DNA of 64,000 nt, from positions 96,321 through 160,320 of the forward strand of contig NZ_JBKEIT010000014.1 in NCBI RefSeq assembly GCF_046365375.1. Direction: 5' to 3'. Origin of the DNA: Butyricimonas muris (GTDB lineage: Bacteria > Bacteroidota > Bacteroidia > Bacteroidales > Marinifilaceae). This document shows, in pieces, positions 37,979 to 46,074 of the stretch. The notes under the pieces were generated by a model. The model saw only the letters and a program-made list of their open reading frames with translations. It searched no databases and was not told the DNA's origin. The position numbers and the translations under genes are program-made. Positions within the stretch are counted from its first letter, which is position 1, and every line of letters begins with the position of its first letter.

Positions 37979-38221
37979 TTATTTCTTTTTCTTCTCCAAA
38001 TCATCCTCCAGCTCCGTTCCCAACGCTTCGGATTCCTCCTTGATTTCGTCCATGTAATTTGCCAGATTATCCCGTGCGTCGTCATCATCGTTTTCCAAAA
38101 TCTCACCCAAAGCGTCAACATACGCTTCCCGTAATTTCTCATCCTCCTCCGGAGTCAAATGTTTTTTTACATCTACCTCTTCTTTCCCGGAAGAACCTTT
38201 TTTATTTTCTTTCTTTTCCAT
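37979..38221 (-). CDS. Small, highly charged acidic protein of unknown function
   Basis: An 80-residue protein that I cannot place in a family. It is very hydrophilic: a lysine-rich start (MEKKENKKGSSGKEEVDVKK), then HLTPEEDEKLREAYVDALGE, then a glutamate/aspartate-rich helical rest (ILENDDDDARDNLANYMDEI), ending in four lysines. There is no signal peptide or membrane segment, so it is probably cytoplasmic. A terminator follows it directly. A competing frame on the same strand (37927-38142) overlaps the terminator and has a composition full of arginine and tryptophan, so I prefer this frame. Confidence 0.6.
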   Translation of the reverse strand: MEKKENKKGSSGKEEVDVKKHLTPEEDEKLREAYVDALGEILENDDDDARDNLANYMDEIKEESEALGTELEDDLEKKKK

Positions 38222-38487
38222 AATGCTTTATCTTTAATCTATATAGCATTGAAACGAAAGGAAAAGAAAAAAGTTCGGTACCCCAAATCTACCCCCGTAC
38301 ACGAGCTTTGAGTGATTTTTAGGCGGGTTTTAGGCGGCATCGCCTGATATTCGCCTACTGTTCGCCCACACTTAGCCCACGTTTTAACAGGAATTAAGTA
38401 CCCCGGGTACACGTCAACAACCCTTTACCCGGGTGATTCGGCGGGTAAAAGATAATGTATTTTCACCCCACAACATAGTTTAAAGTT
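38222..38487. other. Intergenic region rich in GC palindromes
   Basis: No gene is seen. The stretch 38278-38450 has several short symmetrical blocks: AGGCG-GCAT-CGCCT (38332-38345), GTACCC-C-GGGTAC (38398-38410) and a second ACCCGGGT near 38427. GTACCCC..GTACACG occurs twice in related form (38278 and 38398 areas). It may be a decayed mobile-element end or a structured RNA; I do not recognise it. Confidence 0.4.
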
Positions 38488-38523
38488 AGCACGGGGGATG
38501 ATATTCCCTTGCTCATCCCCGTG
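38488..38523 (-). terminator. Hairpin behind tex
   Basis: GCACGGGG(G)ATGA pairs with TCATCCCCGTGC around an 11-base loop, 8 bases after the tex stop. No T-run follows, so it may act as a 3'-end stabiliser or a Rho-assisted terminator. Confidence 0.6.
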
Positions 38524-38531
38524 CAGCACGG

Positions 38532-40673
38532 TTAATCACGCGGGCATTGCTTCATTGACAAACCTATCCGTTTCCGGGCTTTATCCACTTGCGTGATTTT
38601 CACCGTCACGTACTGATTCAACGAAAGCACATCCGCCGGGTTAGAAATATATTTATCCGCGATCTCCGAGATATGCACCAACCCGTCCTGCTTCACGCCT
38701 ATATCCACGAATGCCCCGAAATTCGTCAGGTTCGTCACAATACCCGGAACCACCATTCCCAATTCCAAATCATCAATCGTGTGAATATTCTCGGCAAAGC
38801 TGAATACTTTCGCCACGGAACGAGGGTCACGCCCCGGCTTTTTCAATTCATCTATGATATCCTTCAAGGTAGGCAACCCGATCCTGTCGTCCACGTAACG
38901 GGACAAGTCTATTTTATTGCAAGCCTCCTCGTTACCGATCAACGAGGTCAACGGCAACCCTAAATCTTTCGCCATACGTTCCACCACCGCATAAGACTCC
39001 GGATGCACGGACGAGTTATCCAACGGGTTCGCCGCCCCCTCTATCCGCAAGAACCCGGCACATTGCTCGAAAGCCTTCTCACCCATTCGCTTCACCTTCT
39101 TCAACTCGTTACGACTCTTGAACGCACCGTTTTCCTTGATATAGGCTACCACGTTTTCGGCCAATGTCGGCCCCAAGCCCGAAACGTACGTCAACAGATA
39201 TTTGCTTGCCGTGTTGACATTTACCCCAACACGGTTCACGCAGGACTCCACCACCCGGTCAAGACTCCCCTTCAATTTCGTCTGATCGACATCATGCTGG
39301 TATTGTCCCACCCCGATAGACTTGGGGTCGATCTTTACCAACTCGGCAAGCGGGTCCATTAACCGACGCCCGATAGACACGGCACCCCGTACCGTCACAT
39401 CATATTGCGGAAATTCATCCCGGGCAATCTTCGAGGCGGAATAAATAGACGCCCCGCTCTCGCTGACCACGAAGACTTGTATCTCCCGATCATAACGCAG
39501 ATTTTGTATGAAACGCTCCGTTTCCCGTCCCGCCGTTCCGTTCCCGATCGCGATAGCCTCTATCCGGTAAGAATTTACCAAATTCGCGATCTTATTGGCG
39601 GCTTGTTTCACCTCGTTCTGGGGCGGATGCGGGAATATCGTTTCGTTATGCACCAAATTACCTGTTTCATCCAGACAGACCACCTTGCACCCCGTGCGGA
39701 ACCCGGGATCAATACCCAACACCCGTTTGTTGCCCAACGGCGGTGCCAAAAGCAATTGCCGCAGATTCTCGGCAAACACTTTTATAGCCTCCTCGTCCGC
39801 CTTTTGCTTACCCGACTGCAAATATTCCGTTTCTATCGACGACAGCAATAAACGCTTGTAACCGTCTTTCACTGCCATCGCCACCTGTTCGGCACTATCA
39901 TTACGAGCTTTCACGAAAATCCGCTCCAACGACTCCAAGGCCTCGTCTTCCGGTATCCCGATGCTTACCTTTAACACGCCTTCCGCCTCACCCCGGCGTA
40001 TAGCCAACATACGATGCGAAGGCACACGCCGCAACGGTTCGGAATAATCGAAATAATCGGCAAACTTCTCGCCCTCCTCCTCTTTGCCCTTCACCACTTT
40101 CGCTTCCACGACAGCTACCCGGTCAAAGAAACGGCGAATCGTGTTGCGGGCTCGCTCGTTCTCGCTCACCCGTTCGGCAATAATATCTCTTGCCCCTTGC
40201 AAAGCATCCTCCTCGCTCGCCACGTCGCCTTTCACGAAACGGGCTGCTTTTGTCCACACGTCCCCGTGTTCCTGACGTGTCAAAATATCCGCCAACGGCT
40301 CCAAGCCCTTCGCTTTCGCCTTCAACGCACGGGTCTGCTTTTTCGGCTTATAAGGCAAATAAATATCTTCCAATACCCGAAGTTCAGTACAATTCTCGAT
40401 TTGCCCTTTCAGTTCCGGGGTTAATTTATCTTGTTGTTCGACACTTTCCAATACCGTTTTCTTCCGTTTTTCCAGTTCTTTGAACTGCTCGTACATCTCC
40501 TGCACCTGTCCGACCTGTACCTCATCCATACTTCCGGTCATCTCTTTCCGGTACCGGGATATAAAAGGAATCGTGGCTCCTTCGTCCAATAATCCTAACA
40601 AATTTCTTACAAATCTACTCTCGAAACCACTCTTCCGGGTCACGAAAGCTATCGGATCCATGTAATACTCCAT
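38532..40673 (-). CDS. tex: Tex-family RNA-binding transcription accessory protein
   Basis: Tex is a cytoplasmic nucleic-acid-binding protein related to Spt6. The order of domains is complete: N-terminal helical Tex_N (FVTRKSGFESRFVRNLLGLL, IPFISRYRKEMTGSMDEVQV), a YqgF-like RNase H fold (RVLGIDPGFRTGCKVVCLDE, IAIGNGTAGRETERFI), helix-hairpin-helix repeats (VNTASKYLLTYVSGLGPTLA) and a C-terminal S1 domain (GMVVPGIVTNLTNFGAFVDI, DGLVHISEIADKYISNPADV). It has 713 residues. The start could be ATG 40673 or the next ATG, four codons on. It is monocistronic and divergent from the LolD-like gene. Confidence 0.95.
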   Translation of the reverse strand: MEYYMDPIAFVTRKSGFESRFVRNLLGLLDEGATIPFISRYRKEMTGSMDEVQVGQVQEMYEQFKELEKRKKTVLESVEQQDKLTPELKGQIENCTELRVLEDIYLPYKPKKQTRALKAKAKGLEPLADILTRQEHGDVWTKAARFVKGDVASEEDALQGARDIIAERVSENERARNTIRRFFDRVAVVEAKVVKGKEEEGEKFADYFDYSEPLRRVPSHRMLAIRRGEAEGVLKVSIGIPEDEALESLERIFVKARNDSAEQVAMAVKDGYKRLLLSSIETEYLQSGKQKADEEAIKVFAENLRQLLLAPPLGNKRVLGIDPGFRTGCKVVCLDETGNLVHNETIFPHPPQNEVKQAANKIANLVNSYRIEAIAIGNGTAGRETERFIQNLRYDREIQVFVVSESGASIYSASKIARDEFPQYDVTVRGAVSIGRRLMDPLAELVKIDPKSIGVGQYQHDVDQTKLKGSLDRVVESCVNRVGVNVNTASKYLLTYVSGLGPTLAENVVAYIKENGAFKSRNELKKVKRMGEKAFEQCAGFLRIEGAANPLDNSSVHPESYAVVERMAKDLGLPLTSLIGNEEACNKIDLSRYVDDRIGLPTLKDIIDELKKPGRDPRSVAKVFSFAENIHTIDDLELGMVVPGIVTNLTNFGAFVDIGVKQDGLVHISEIADKYISNPADVLSLNQYVTVKITQVDKARKRIGLSMKQCPRD

Positions 40674-40737
40674 ACGTCATTTATTTTAGACGGCTAATAT
40701 ACGCACACTTTATTTTAATCACTATCTTTATCCGCGA

Positions 40738-40838
40738 AATTTATAATTTACGATTCGCGATTCACGATTAAAAAAGCGTTGATTGGCGGGAAGGAATCAT
40801 GTAATCTGAAATCATAAATCAAAAATTAAAATGGAAAG
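40738..40838. repeat. AATCATAAATC-type AT-rich intergenic tract
   Basis: Units such as ATTTACGATTCGCGATT and AATCATAAATCAAAAATT fill most of the gap between the divergent tex and LolD-like genes. Confidence 0.6.
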
Positions 40839-41486
40839 ATGATAGAGATTAAAAATATAGTCAAAAGCTACGGGGAACTAAAAGTACTGAAAGGTATCAA
40901 TCTCTCGATAAAAGAAAAAGAGATTGTCACGATTGTTGGGGCAAGCGGTGCCGGTAAAAGTACATTGTTGCATATTCTAGGTACACTTGACAGCCCGGAC
41001 GAGGGAGAAATCCTTTACGATTCCGTCAACGTGGCTCGCCTCGCCCCGAACAAACTATCCGTGTTCCGCAACAGTAACATCGGGTTCGTGTTCCAATTTC
41101 ACCATTTATTACCGGAATTCACCGCTCTTGAAAATGTATGTATCCCGGCATGGATAAAGGGAACAGGCAAAAAGGAAGCCGAGAAACAAGCACTGGAATT
41201 ACTGAAAATGCTTGGACTGGGTGACCGTACGACACACAAGCCCAATCAACTGTCCGGCGGGGAACAACAACGGGTGTCCGTGGCACGTGCCCTCGTCAAC
41301 CACCCCCGCGTGATACTTGCCGACGAACCCTCGGGTAATCTCGATACCCGCACGAAAAGCGAGTTGCACCAACTCTTTTTTACCCTGCGTGAAGAACTCG
41401 GGCAAACCTTCGTCATCGTCACGCATGACACGGAACTCGCGACCATGTCGGACAGGCAAATAAAATTAAATGACGGTATGATTTGA
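40839..41486 (+). CDS. ABC transporter ATP-binding protein, LolD-like
   Basis: This is the ATPase subunit of a MacB/LolCDE-type exporter; in Bacteroidota it is usually annotated LolD (lipoprotein release). Walker A GASGAGKSTLLHILG, Q-loop NIGFVFQFHHLLPEFTALEN, signature LSGGEQQRVSVARAL, Walker B VILADEPSGNLD, H-loop FVIVTHDTELA. It has 215 residues, the usual size. No permease gene lies beside it, so its partner must be elsewhere. The next promoter overlaps its last codons. Confidence 0.88.
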   Translation: MIEIKNIVKSYGELKVLKGINLSIKEKEIVTIVGASGAGKSTLLHILGTLDSPDEGEILYDSVNVARLAPNKLSVFRNSNIGFVFQFHHLLPEFTALENVCIPAWIKGTGKKEAEKQALELLKMLGLGDRTTHKPNQLSGGEQQRVSVARALVNHPRVILADEPSGNLDTRTKSELHQLFFTLREELGQTFVIVTHDTELATMSDRQIKLNDGMI

Positions 41487-41512
41487 GATTTCGCTCAATG
41501 TTCTTACATTTG
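41482..41512 (+). promoter_or_regulatory. Consensus Bacteroidota promoter of the FKBP genes
   Basis: TTTG (41482-41485), exactly 19 bases, then TACATTTG (41505-41512), a full match to TTTG-N19-TAnnTTTG. The -33 box lies across the lolD-like stop codon. The start codon of the first FKBP gene is 44 bases downstream. Confidence 0.8.
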
Positions 41513-41555
41513 CATCTTAATGAACAAAATATTTATTTATTAATTAAACCTTTCA

Positions 41556-42158
41556 ATGAAATATACTGAAGAGTTAGACAAAGTGAGTTACTGTTTAGGA
41601 CTAAGTTTCGCTAGCAACCTCCTTTCATCAGGTGTCAACACCATCAATCCGGAAGCCCTTCTCGACGCGCTGAAAACAGTTTATGCCGGTCAAATGCCGG
41701 AAATCAAACCGGAAGAAGCAAATAACATCTTGCAAGAATTCTTTACCAAGTTACAAGACGACAGAGGTAAAGCCGCTAAAGAAGCCGGAGAAAAATTCTT
41801 GAACGACAATAAAGGACAAAGTGGTGTAATCACCCTGCCTAGCGGGTTACAATACAAGGTAATCTCCGAGGGTAAAGGAGCTACCCCGAAAGCAAGCGAT
41901 ACCGTGAAATGTCATTACGAGGGACGCTTGATTAACGGTGCCGTGTTCGACTCTTCATATCGCCGCGGAGAGCCTGCCGAATTCCCAGTGAACGGGGTGA
42001 TTCCCGGTTGGGTAGAGGCATTGCAATTGATGCCCGTGGGTTCAAAATGGCAATTATTCATTCCCTCCGATTTGGCTTATGGTGCCCATGGAGCCGGACA
42101 AGCTATCGGACCGAACGAAACGCTGATTTTTGATATAGAATTATTAGATATAGTATAA
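41556..42158 (+). CDS. FKBP-type peptidyl-prolyl cis-trans isomerase (FklB/Mip-like)
   Basis: This is a proline isomerase and folding helper. The N-terminal 80 residues are the helical FKBP_N dimerisation domain (YCLGLSFASNLLSSGVNTIN). The FKBP domain follows with TVKCHYEGRLINGAVFDSSY, FPVNGVIPGWVEALQLMPVG, KWQLFIPSDLAYGAHGAG and PNETLIFDIELLDI. No signal peptide is seen, so it should be cytoplasmic. It has 200 residues. The next gene, 18 bases away, is a secreted paralogue, so the pair probably arose by tandem duplication. Confidence 0.94.
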   Translation: MKYTEELDKVSYCLGLSFASNLLSSGVNTINPEALLDALKTVYAGQMPEIKPEEANNILQEFFTKLQDDRGKAAKEAGEKFLNDNKGQSGVITLPSGLQYKVISEGKGATPKASDTVKCHYEGRLINGAVFDSSYRRGEPAEFPVNGVIPGWVEALQLMPVGSKWQLFIPSDLAYGAHGAGQAIGPNETLIFDIELLDIV

Positions 42159-42176
42159 TTTAATTCACGAAAAACT

Positions 42177-42878
42177 ATGAACGCAAAAAATTTATTTTTT
42201 ACTTTAGCAATAGCCACTTTAGGCTTATCCAGTTGCTGCAATTCCAATACCCAAACCAGTGTTTCCATGAAAACCGAAAAAGACACGGCTAGTTTCTACA
42301 TGGGATGTTTCTACGGGAGAAACATGGTACAAAGCGGAATGGAAGATTTGGATATGAAGGCCGTTATCGCCGGAATGAACGCGATTCTTCAAAAGAAAGA
42401 TGCTCCCAATGACATGGAAATTCGCATGTACTTGAATAAATACGCTCAAAAAGCGATGATGGCTAAAGCGGAAAAAACATTGAAAGAGGGACAAAAATTC
42501 TTGGAAGAAAACGCTAAAAAAAGTGGTGTAAAAACTACCGAAAGCGGTTTGCAATACAAGATCGAGAAAGAAGGTACAGGACCCATGCCTGCTGATACCA
42601 GCGTGGTGAAAGTACATTATAGAGGAACCTTACTTGACGGAACCCAATTCGATTCCTCGTATGACAGAGGCGAACCCGCTGAATTCCCCTTGAACCGAGT
42701 GATCAAAGGTTGGACGGAAGCATTGCAATTGATGCCCGTGGGATCAAAATGGACACTTTACATCCCGTCAAACTTGGCTTACGGACCTCAAGGCACCAGA
42801 AGCGGTATCGGACCGAATGAAACGTTGATTTTCGAGGTTGAACTACTTGAGATCGTAGACCCGAACGCACAAAAATAA
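42177..42878 (+). CDS. FKBP-type peptidyl-prolyl isomerase, lipoprotein
   Basis: This is the second FKBP of the pair, exported: signal peptide and lipobox ATLGLSSCCNSNT. The FKBP_N helices (ASFYMGCFYGRNMVQSGMED) are followed by the catalytic domain: VVKVHYRGTLLDGTQFDSSY, FPLNRVIKGWTEALQLMPVG, KWTLYIPSNLAYGPQGTRSG, PNETLIFEVELLEIVDP. It has 233 residues. It likely assists folding in the periplasm or at the outer membrane. It is cotranscribed with the cytoplasmic paralogue and ends before a terminator. Confidence 0.94.
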   Translation: MNAKNLFFTLAIATLGLSSCCNSNTQTSVSMKTEKDTASFYMGCFYGRNMVQSGMEDLDMKAVIAGMNAILQKKDAPNDMEIRMYLNKYAQKAMMAKAEKTLKEGQKFLEENAKKSGVKTTESGLQYKIEKEGTGPMPADTSVVKVHYRGTLLDGTQFDSSYDRGEPAEFPLNRVIKGWTEALQLMPVGSKWTLYIPSNLAYGPQGTRSGIGPNETLIFEVELLEIVDPNAQK

Positions 42879-42904
42879 TTTATCTATTTGATATATAAAC
42901 AGCT

Positions 42905-42935
42905 AACAAGCCCAAGGTTTCTTGGGCTTGTTCTT
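42905..42935 (+). terminator. Intrinsic terminator after the FKBP pair
   Basis: AACAAGCCCAAG and CTTGGGCTTGTT form a 12-bp perfect stem with loop GTTT, then CTT. Confidence 0.9.
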
Positions 42936-42948
42936 AATCAAAATAAAA

Positions 42949-43323
42949 ATGAATTACGAAGTTACCGGTAAACTAATTTACAAAGAAGCCACCCAAAAGA
43001 TCAGCGATCGTTTCCAGAAGAGAGAATTCGTGATAGAAGTTGAAAACGAGAAAAATCCGCAATGGAACGACTTCGTGAAAGTTCAACTAATCCAAGACAG
43101 ATGCGATTTACTGGAAAACATCCAGTTGGAAGAAAATATTAAAGTGTATTTCAACTTGCGCGGAAGAAAATGGGAAAACAACGGACAAGTTTCCTATTTC
43201 ACAAACCTCGAAGGTTGGAGAATAGAAAAAATACAGGAACAAGCAGCAGCAGGAGCTCCGGTTCCCGAATACCGGGTAGAGGACATCCCTCCCATGCCGG
43301 AAGCGGACGATCTGCCGTTCTAA
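42949..43323 (+). CDS. DUF3127 domain protein (ssDNA-binding-like fold)
   Basis: A 124-residue cytoplasmic protein of the DUF3127 family, widespread in Bacteroidota and of unknown role. The beta-rich N-terminal 95 residues (YEVTGKLIYKEATQKISDRF, QKREFVIEVENEKNPQW, VKVQLIQDRCDLLENIQ, VYFNLRGRKWENNGQVSYF) look like an OB-fold. The acidic tail ends VPEYRVEDIPPMPEADDLPF, which resembles the acidic DDLPF tail of single-stranded DNA-binding protein. I start at ATG 42949; the upstream in-frame ATG lies inside the terminator stem. Confidence 0.85.
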   Translation: MNYEVTGKLIYKEATQKISDRFQKREFVIEVENEKNPQWNDFVKVQLIQDRCDLLENIQLEENIKVYFNLRGRKWENNGQVSYFTNLEGWRIEKIQEQAAAGAPVPEYRVEDIPPMPEADDLPF

Positions 43324-43324
43324 G

Positions 43325-43356
43325 AAAAAAGCTAACCGAATTGGTTAGCTTTTTTC
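43325..43356. terminator. Bidirectional intrinsic terminator
   Basis: AAAAAAGCTAACC and GGTTAGCTTTTTT form a 13-bp perfect stem with a 5-base loop between the convergent DUF3127 and menA genes. Confidence 0.93.
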
Positions 43357-43360
43357 TTTA

Positions 43361-44266
43361 TTATTTGCCAAGAATCTGTCCAAATCCCAATAACAAGGTA
43401 AGTAATAACGTGGTAATAGAAAGAAATTTCAACTGTGAATCCAACTCACGCCCCTCCCCCCTGTACACGTTTTTCAAATGAATGCCTAGCAAGGGTAAGA
43501 CAATAACAAAAAGGTAAGCCGTCCACCCGGCAGGATGCAGGAAAGTGTAAATAAACAAACAGATCACAGCCGCGAGAATCAAGACGTAGTGATATATTTT
43601 AGCTCTTTTCACTCCAAGTATCACGGGTAAAGTACGTTTCCCACAAGCTGAATCATTCTCGATATCCCGGATATTATTCATATTCAACACTCCGGCAGAT
43701 AGTAAACCGATAGCCGAAGCGGGAAACACGTATATCCACGGCAAGACTCCTGCCATGGCAAAATAACTTCCCATCACGCTGACCAACCCGAAAAAGATAA
43801 ACACGAAAAGATCACCTAGTCCCCTGTAACCGTACGCGTTATCTCCAACGGTATATTTAATTGCCGCCACGATAGAAGCACCTCCGGCGACAAACAAACT
43901 GATACTCTTCCAATTCAGTAAATCCCGAAATGCCTCGTGAATCAATAAACTCCCGGTAATCACGGCTATTCCCCCGACAACGATCATTGCCCGAATCATC
44001 TCTCTCCCGCTTAAAGCTCCGCTTTGCGCACTTCGGATAGGTCCCAGACGATGCTCGTTATCAGTCCCCTTGCTCAAGTCCCCGACTTCATTTGCTAAAT
44101 TTGACAGTATTTGCAAAGCGGTAGCAGTCAACATCACCCACGCGAAAGTACTTGTCTTAAAGTACCCGTCACTCGCCGCCAACAACGATCCTAACAGCAC
44201 CCCGGACAAGGACAGCGGCAATGTTCTCAACCGAAAACTTGTAATATACGCCCGAACCTTAAACAT
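43361..44266 (-). CDS. menA: 1,4-dihydroxy-2-naphthoate polyprenyltransferase
   Basis: This membrane enzyme attaches the prenyl chain in menaquinone synthesis. It is a UbiA-type protein with about nine membrane helices. The first Mg-binding region is SNLANEVGDLSKGTDNEHRL, followed by GPIRSAQSGALS. The second aspartate motif is NNIRDIENDSACGKRTLPVI. It has 301 residues from ATG 44266 (MFKVRAYITSFRLRTLPLSL). Upstream of it lies an AT-rich repeat and then the CvfB-like gene on the same strand. No other men genes are in the window. Confidence 0.92.
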   Translation of the reverse strand: MFKVRAYITSFRLRTLPLSLSGVLLGSLLAASDGYFKTSTFAWVMLTATALQILSNLANEVGDLSKGTDNEHRLGPIRSAQSGALSGREMIRAMIVVGGIAVITGSLLIHEAFRDLLNWKSISLFVAGGASIVAAIKYTVGDNAYGYRGLGDLFVFIFFGLVSVMGSYFAMAGVLPWIYVFPASAIGLLSAGVLNMNNIRDIENDSACGKRTLPVILGVKRAKIYHYVLILAAVICLFIYTFLHPAGWTAYLFVIVLPLLGIHLKNVYRGEGRELDSQLKFLSITTLLLTLLLGFGQILGK

Positions 44267-44267
44267 G

Positions 44268-44324
44268 ATTTTAGATTCCACAAAAAACACTTTTAATCGT
44301 AAATCATAAATCGTAATTCATAAA
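44268..44324. repeat. AATCATAAATC-type AT-rich intergenic tract
   Basis: TTTTAATCGTAAATCATAAA and TCGTAATTCATAAATT fill the menA-cvfB gap. Confidence 0.65.
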
Positions 44325-45161
44325 TTATTTTAGTTTCAGTTCCTTCTCCCCGATCATCACTTTATGTTGCTTGAACAATCCCCCGACGGCTTTCTTGTAA
44401 TTTTTCTTGCTACAACCGAAAAGTTGATAAATCTCCGCCGGATCGCTTTTATCGGACACTTGAAGTACTCCGCCATTCTCTTCCAGTTTCTTCAAGATTA
44501 TCGCTGACAAACGATCGACCTGCTCGTGCCCGTCATTTTTCTGCAATATACAGTCGATCTTACCGTCTTCCCGAACTTGCTTGATATATCCCGTCACGTG
44601 TTGTCCGATAGACAAGGGTTGGAATATCTCGTTCCGGTAAATAACAGCTTCATGGCTTCCGTTCACGATCACGTTATATCCTAAATCCGTTCGGCGGGCA
44701 ATGATCAACTGCACTTCCTCGCCGGGTTTATAATCTGCCGGAGTTTTATCCAGAAACCGATTCAATCGCGTCGAAGCCACGATACGATCCGTCGTCTTAT
44801 CCACGTACACGTAGACCAGATACTCTCTTCCCATTTGCATTTCTTCCCGTTGTTCACGGAACGGCACCAATAAATCCTTGCGTAATCCCCAATCGAGAAA
44901 AGCACCCACACGGCTGGTTCCCACAACTTTCATCAAGGCAAAATCCCCCACGACAGCTTTAGGCTCCGTCATCGTGGCAATCACCCGATCTTCCGAATCA
45001 AAGTAAATAAATACCTTCAACTCGTCCCCCTCCTTGCACTCGGCGGGGGCTGTTTCTTTCGGTAATAAAATCTCGCCCCAGTAATCTCCACCATCCAGAT
45101 ACACCCCGAAATCAACCGTCTTCACGACTCGCAATATATTATATTCTCCTAACTTTATCAT
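44325..45161 (-). CDS. cvfB: CvfB-like S1 RNA-binding protein
   Basis: A predicted RNA-binding regulatory protein. Several S1/OB-like domains stand in a row: LGEYNILRVVKTVDFGVYLD, then FALMKVVGTSRVGAFLDWGL, then YNVIVNGSHEAVIYRNEIFQ with GQHVTGYIKQVREDGKIDCI. A winged-helix domain is at the C-terminus (DPAEIYQLFGCSKKNYKKAV). It has 278 residues from ATG 45161, which agrees with the usual size; the longer frame to 45236 covers the promoter region. A -7 box TATCTTTG lies on the minus strand at 45186-45179. Confidence 0.88.
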   Translation of the reverse strand: MIKLGEYNILRVVKTVDFGVYLDGGDYWGEILLPKETAPAECKEGDELKVFIYFDSEDRVIATMTEPKAVVGDFALMKVVGTSRVGAFLDWGLRKDLLVPFREQREEMQMGREYLVYVYVDKTTDRIVASTRLNRFLDKTPADYKPGEEVQLIIARRTDLGYNVIVNGSHEAVIYRNEIFQPLSIGQHVTGYIKQVREDGKIDCILQKNDGHEQVDRLSAIILKKLEENGGVLQVSDKSDPAEIYQLFGCSKKNYKKAVGGLFKQHKVMIGEKELKLK

Positions 45162-45178
45162 ATTCTGTAATTTTGCTG

Positions 45179-45186
45179 CAAAGATA
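45179..45186 (-). promoter_or_regulatory. -7 box of the cvfB promoter
   Basis: TATCTTTG matches TAnnTTTG, 18 bases before the ATG. No good -33 box at the 19-base distance. Confidence 0.45.
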
Positions 45187-45237
45187 AAGAATATATCCGA
45201 AACAATATGTTCTCTATACAAAACAATCTTCACCAAA

Positions 45238-45960
45238 TTAACTCATCAAGAGGCGAAATGAACTTACGATATTCCATAATACATGTAAAACGATAACGTA
45301 ACCAAATCCCAACCGGATTCTTGTATATCCAAATATTACGGCTCCTGCAAAAATGGATAAAAAAAACAATACCGACATATTATAAACATGATATATTGTA
45401 AAAAGAACAGCTGATAGGTAAAAAATTACCATCGGATGTGTATTCCATTTATTTTCAAACATCGCAAGCTGTTTATTAAACAAACTCATGATTAAAAAAA
45501 GTACTATCGCAACGAAAAAAATAGTTCCATATAAAGAGAGAACATGTAAGACGAGATTAACTTCGCAAAGTTGATGAAATTTATAAAAATATAAAAGATA
45601 GGAGATATGGAACGAGAGTATCAGACTCAGTGAAATTTTAATTCTAGTGATATTAAACGAGCTAAGCGCATAACGATAGCTAAATTCTTCAAGAATCGGG
45701 GATAATAGAATTACATGAAATATGTTCCATGTTTTCCATTCGCTAGTAAGATAGATTAATCGGTTTATTGGGTTTGACATGATTGGCTTACTGACAATAA
45801 CAGTTTGCAACATCATTACCAAAATGTTTGTACCAATTACTATCAAAAATAACCACAAAAATATAGTGAAAAATTTCTTTACCTTACTCCCGGAAACATC
45901 TTGAAAAGATTCGAAATTAGGCTTTTGCAGAAATTGTAAGATGTCTGTTATGGTATTCAT
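45238..45960 (-). CDS. CPBP-family intramembrane glutamic endopeptidase
   Basis: A polytopic membrane protein of 240 residues, likely an ABI/CPBP protease. The three family motifs are visible in order: LLSPILEEFSYRYAL (EExxxR), SAVLFTIYHVYNM (FxxxH) and VLHVLWNIVSS (HxxxN). Seven to eight hydrophobic helices are seen. The start is ATG 45960 (MNTITDILQFL). Base composition is far more AT-rich than its neighbours, as is that of the lipoprotein gene upstream on the same strand, with about 115 bases between them. In other bacteria such proteases mature or guard against peptides such as bacteriocins; any such role here is inference. Confidence 0.85.
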   Translation of the reverse strand: MNTITDILQFLQKPNFESFQDVSGSKVKKFFTIFLWLFLIVIGTNILVMMLQTVIVSKPIMSNPINRLIYLTSEWKTWNIFHVILLSPILEEFSYRYALSSFNITRIKISLSLILSFHISYLLYFYKFHQLCEVNLVLHVLSLYGTIFFVAIVLFLIMSLFNKQLAMFENKWNTHPMVIFYLSAVLFTIYHVYNMSVLFFLSIFAGAVIFGYTRIRLGFGYVIVLHVLWNIVSSFRLLMS

Positions 45961-46074
45961 ATTTTTATAGCATATACGATTTATCAAATATAAAAATAGA
46001 TTTTGAATTATAATAATAAAAAAAATAAAACTCACTATTTTGACACAAAGAGAAGAGTATTTATTCGTTTTTTA

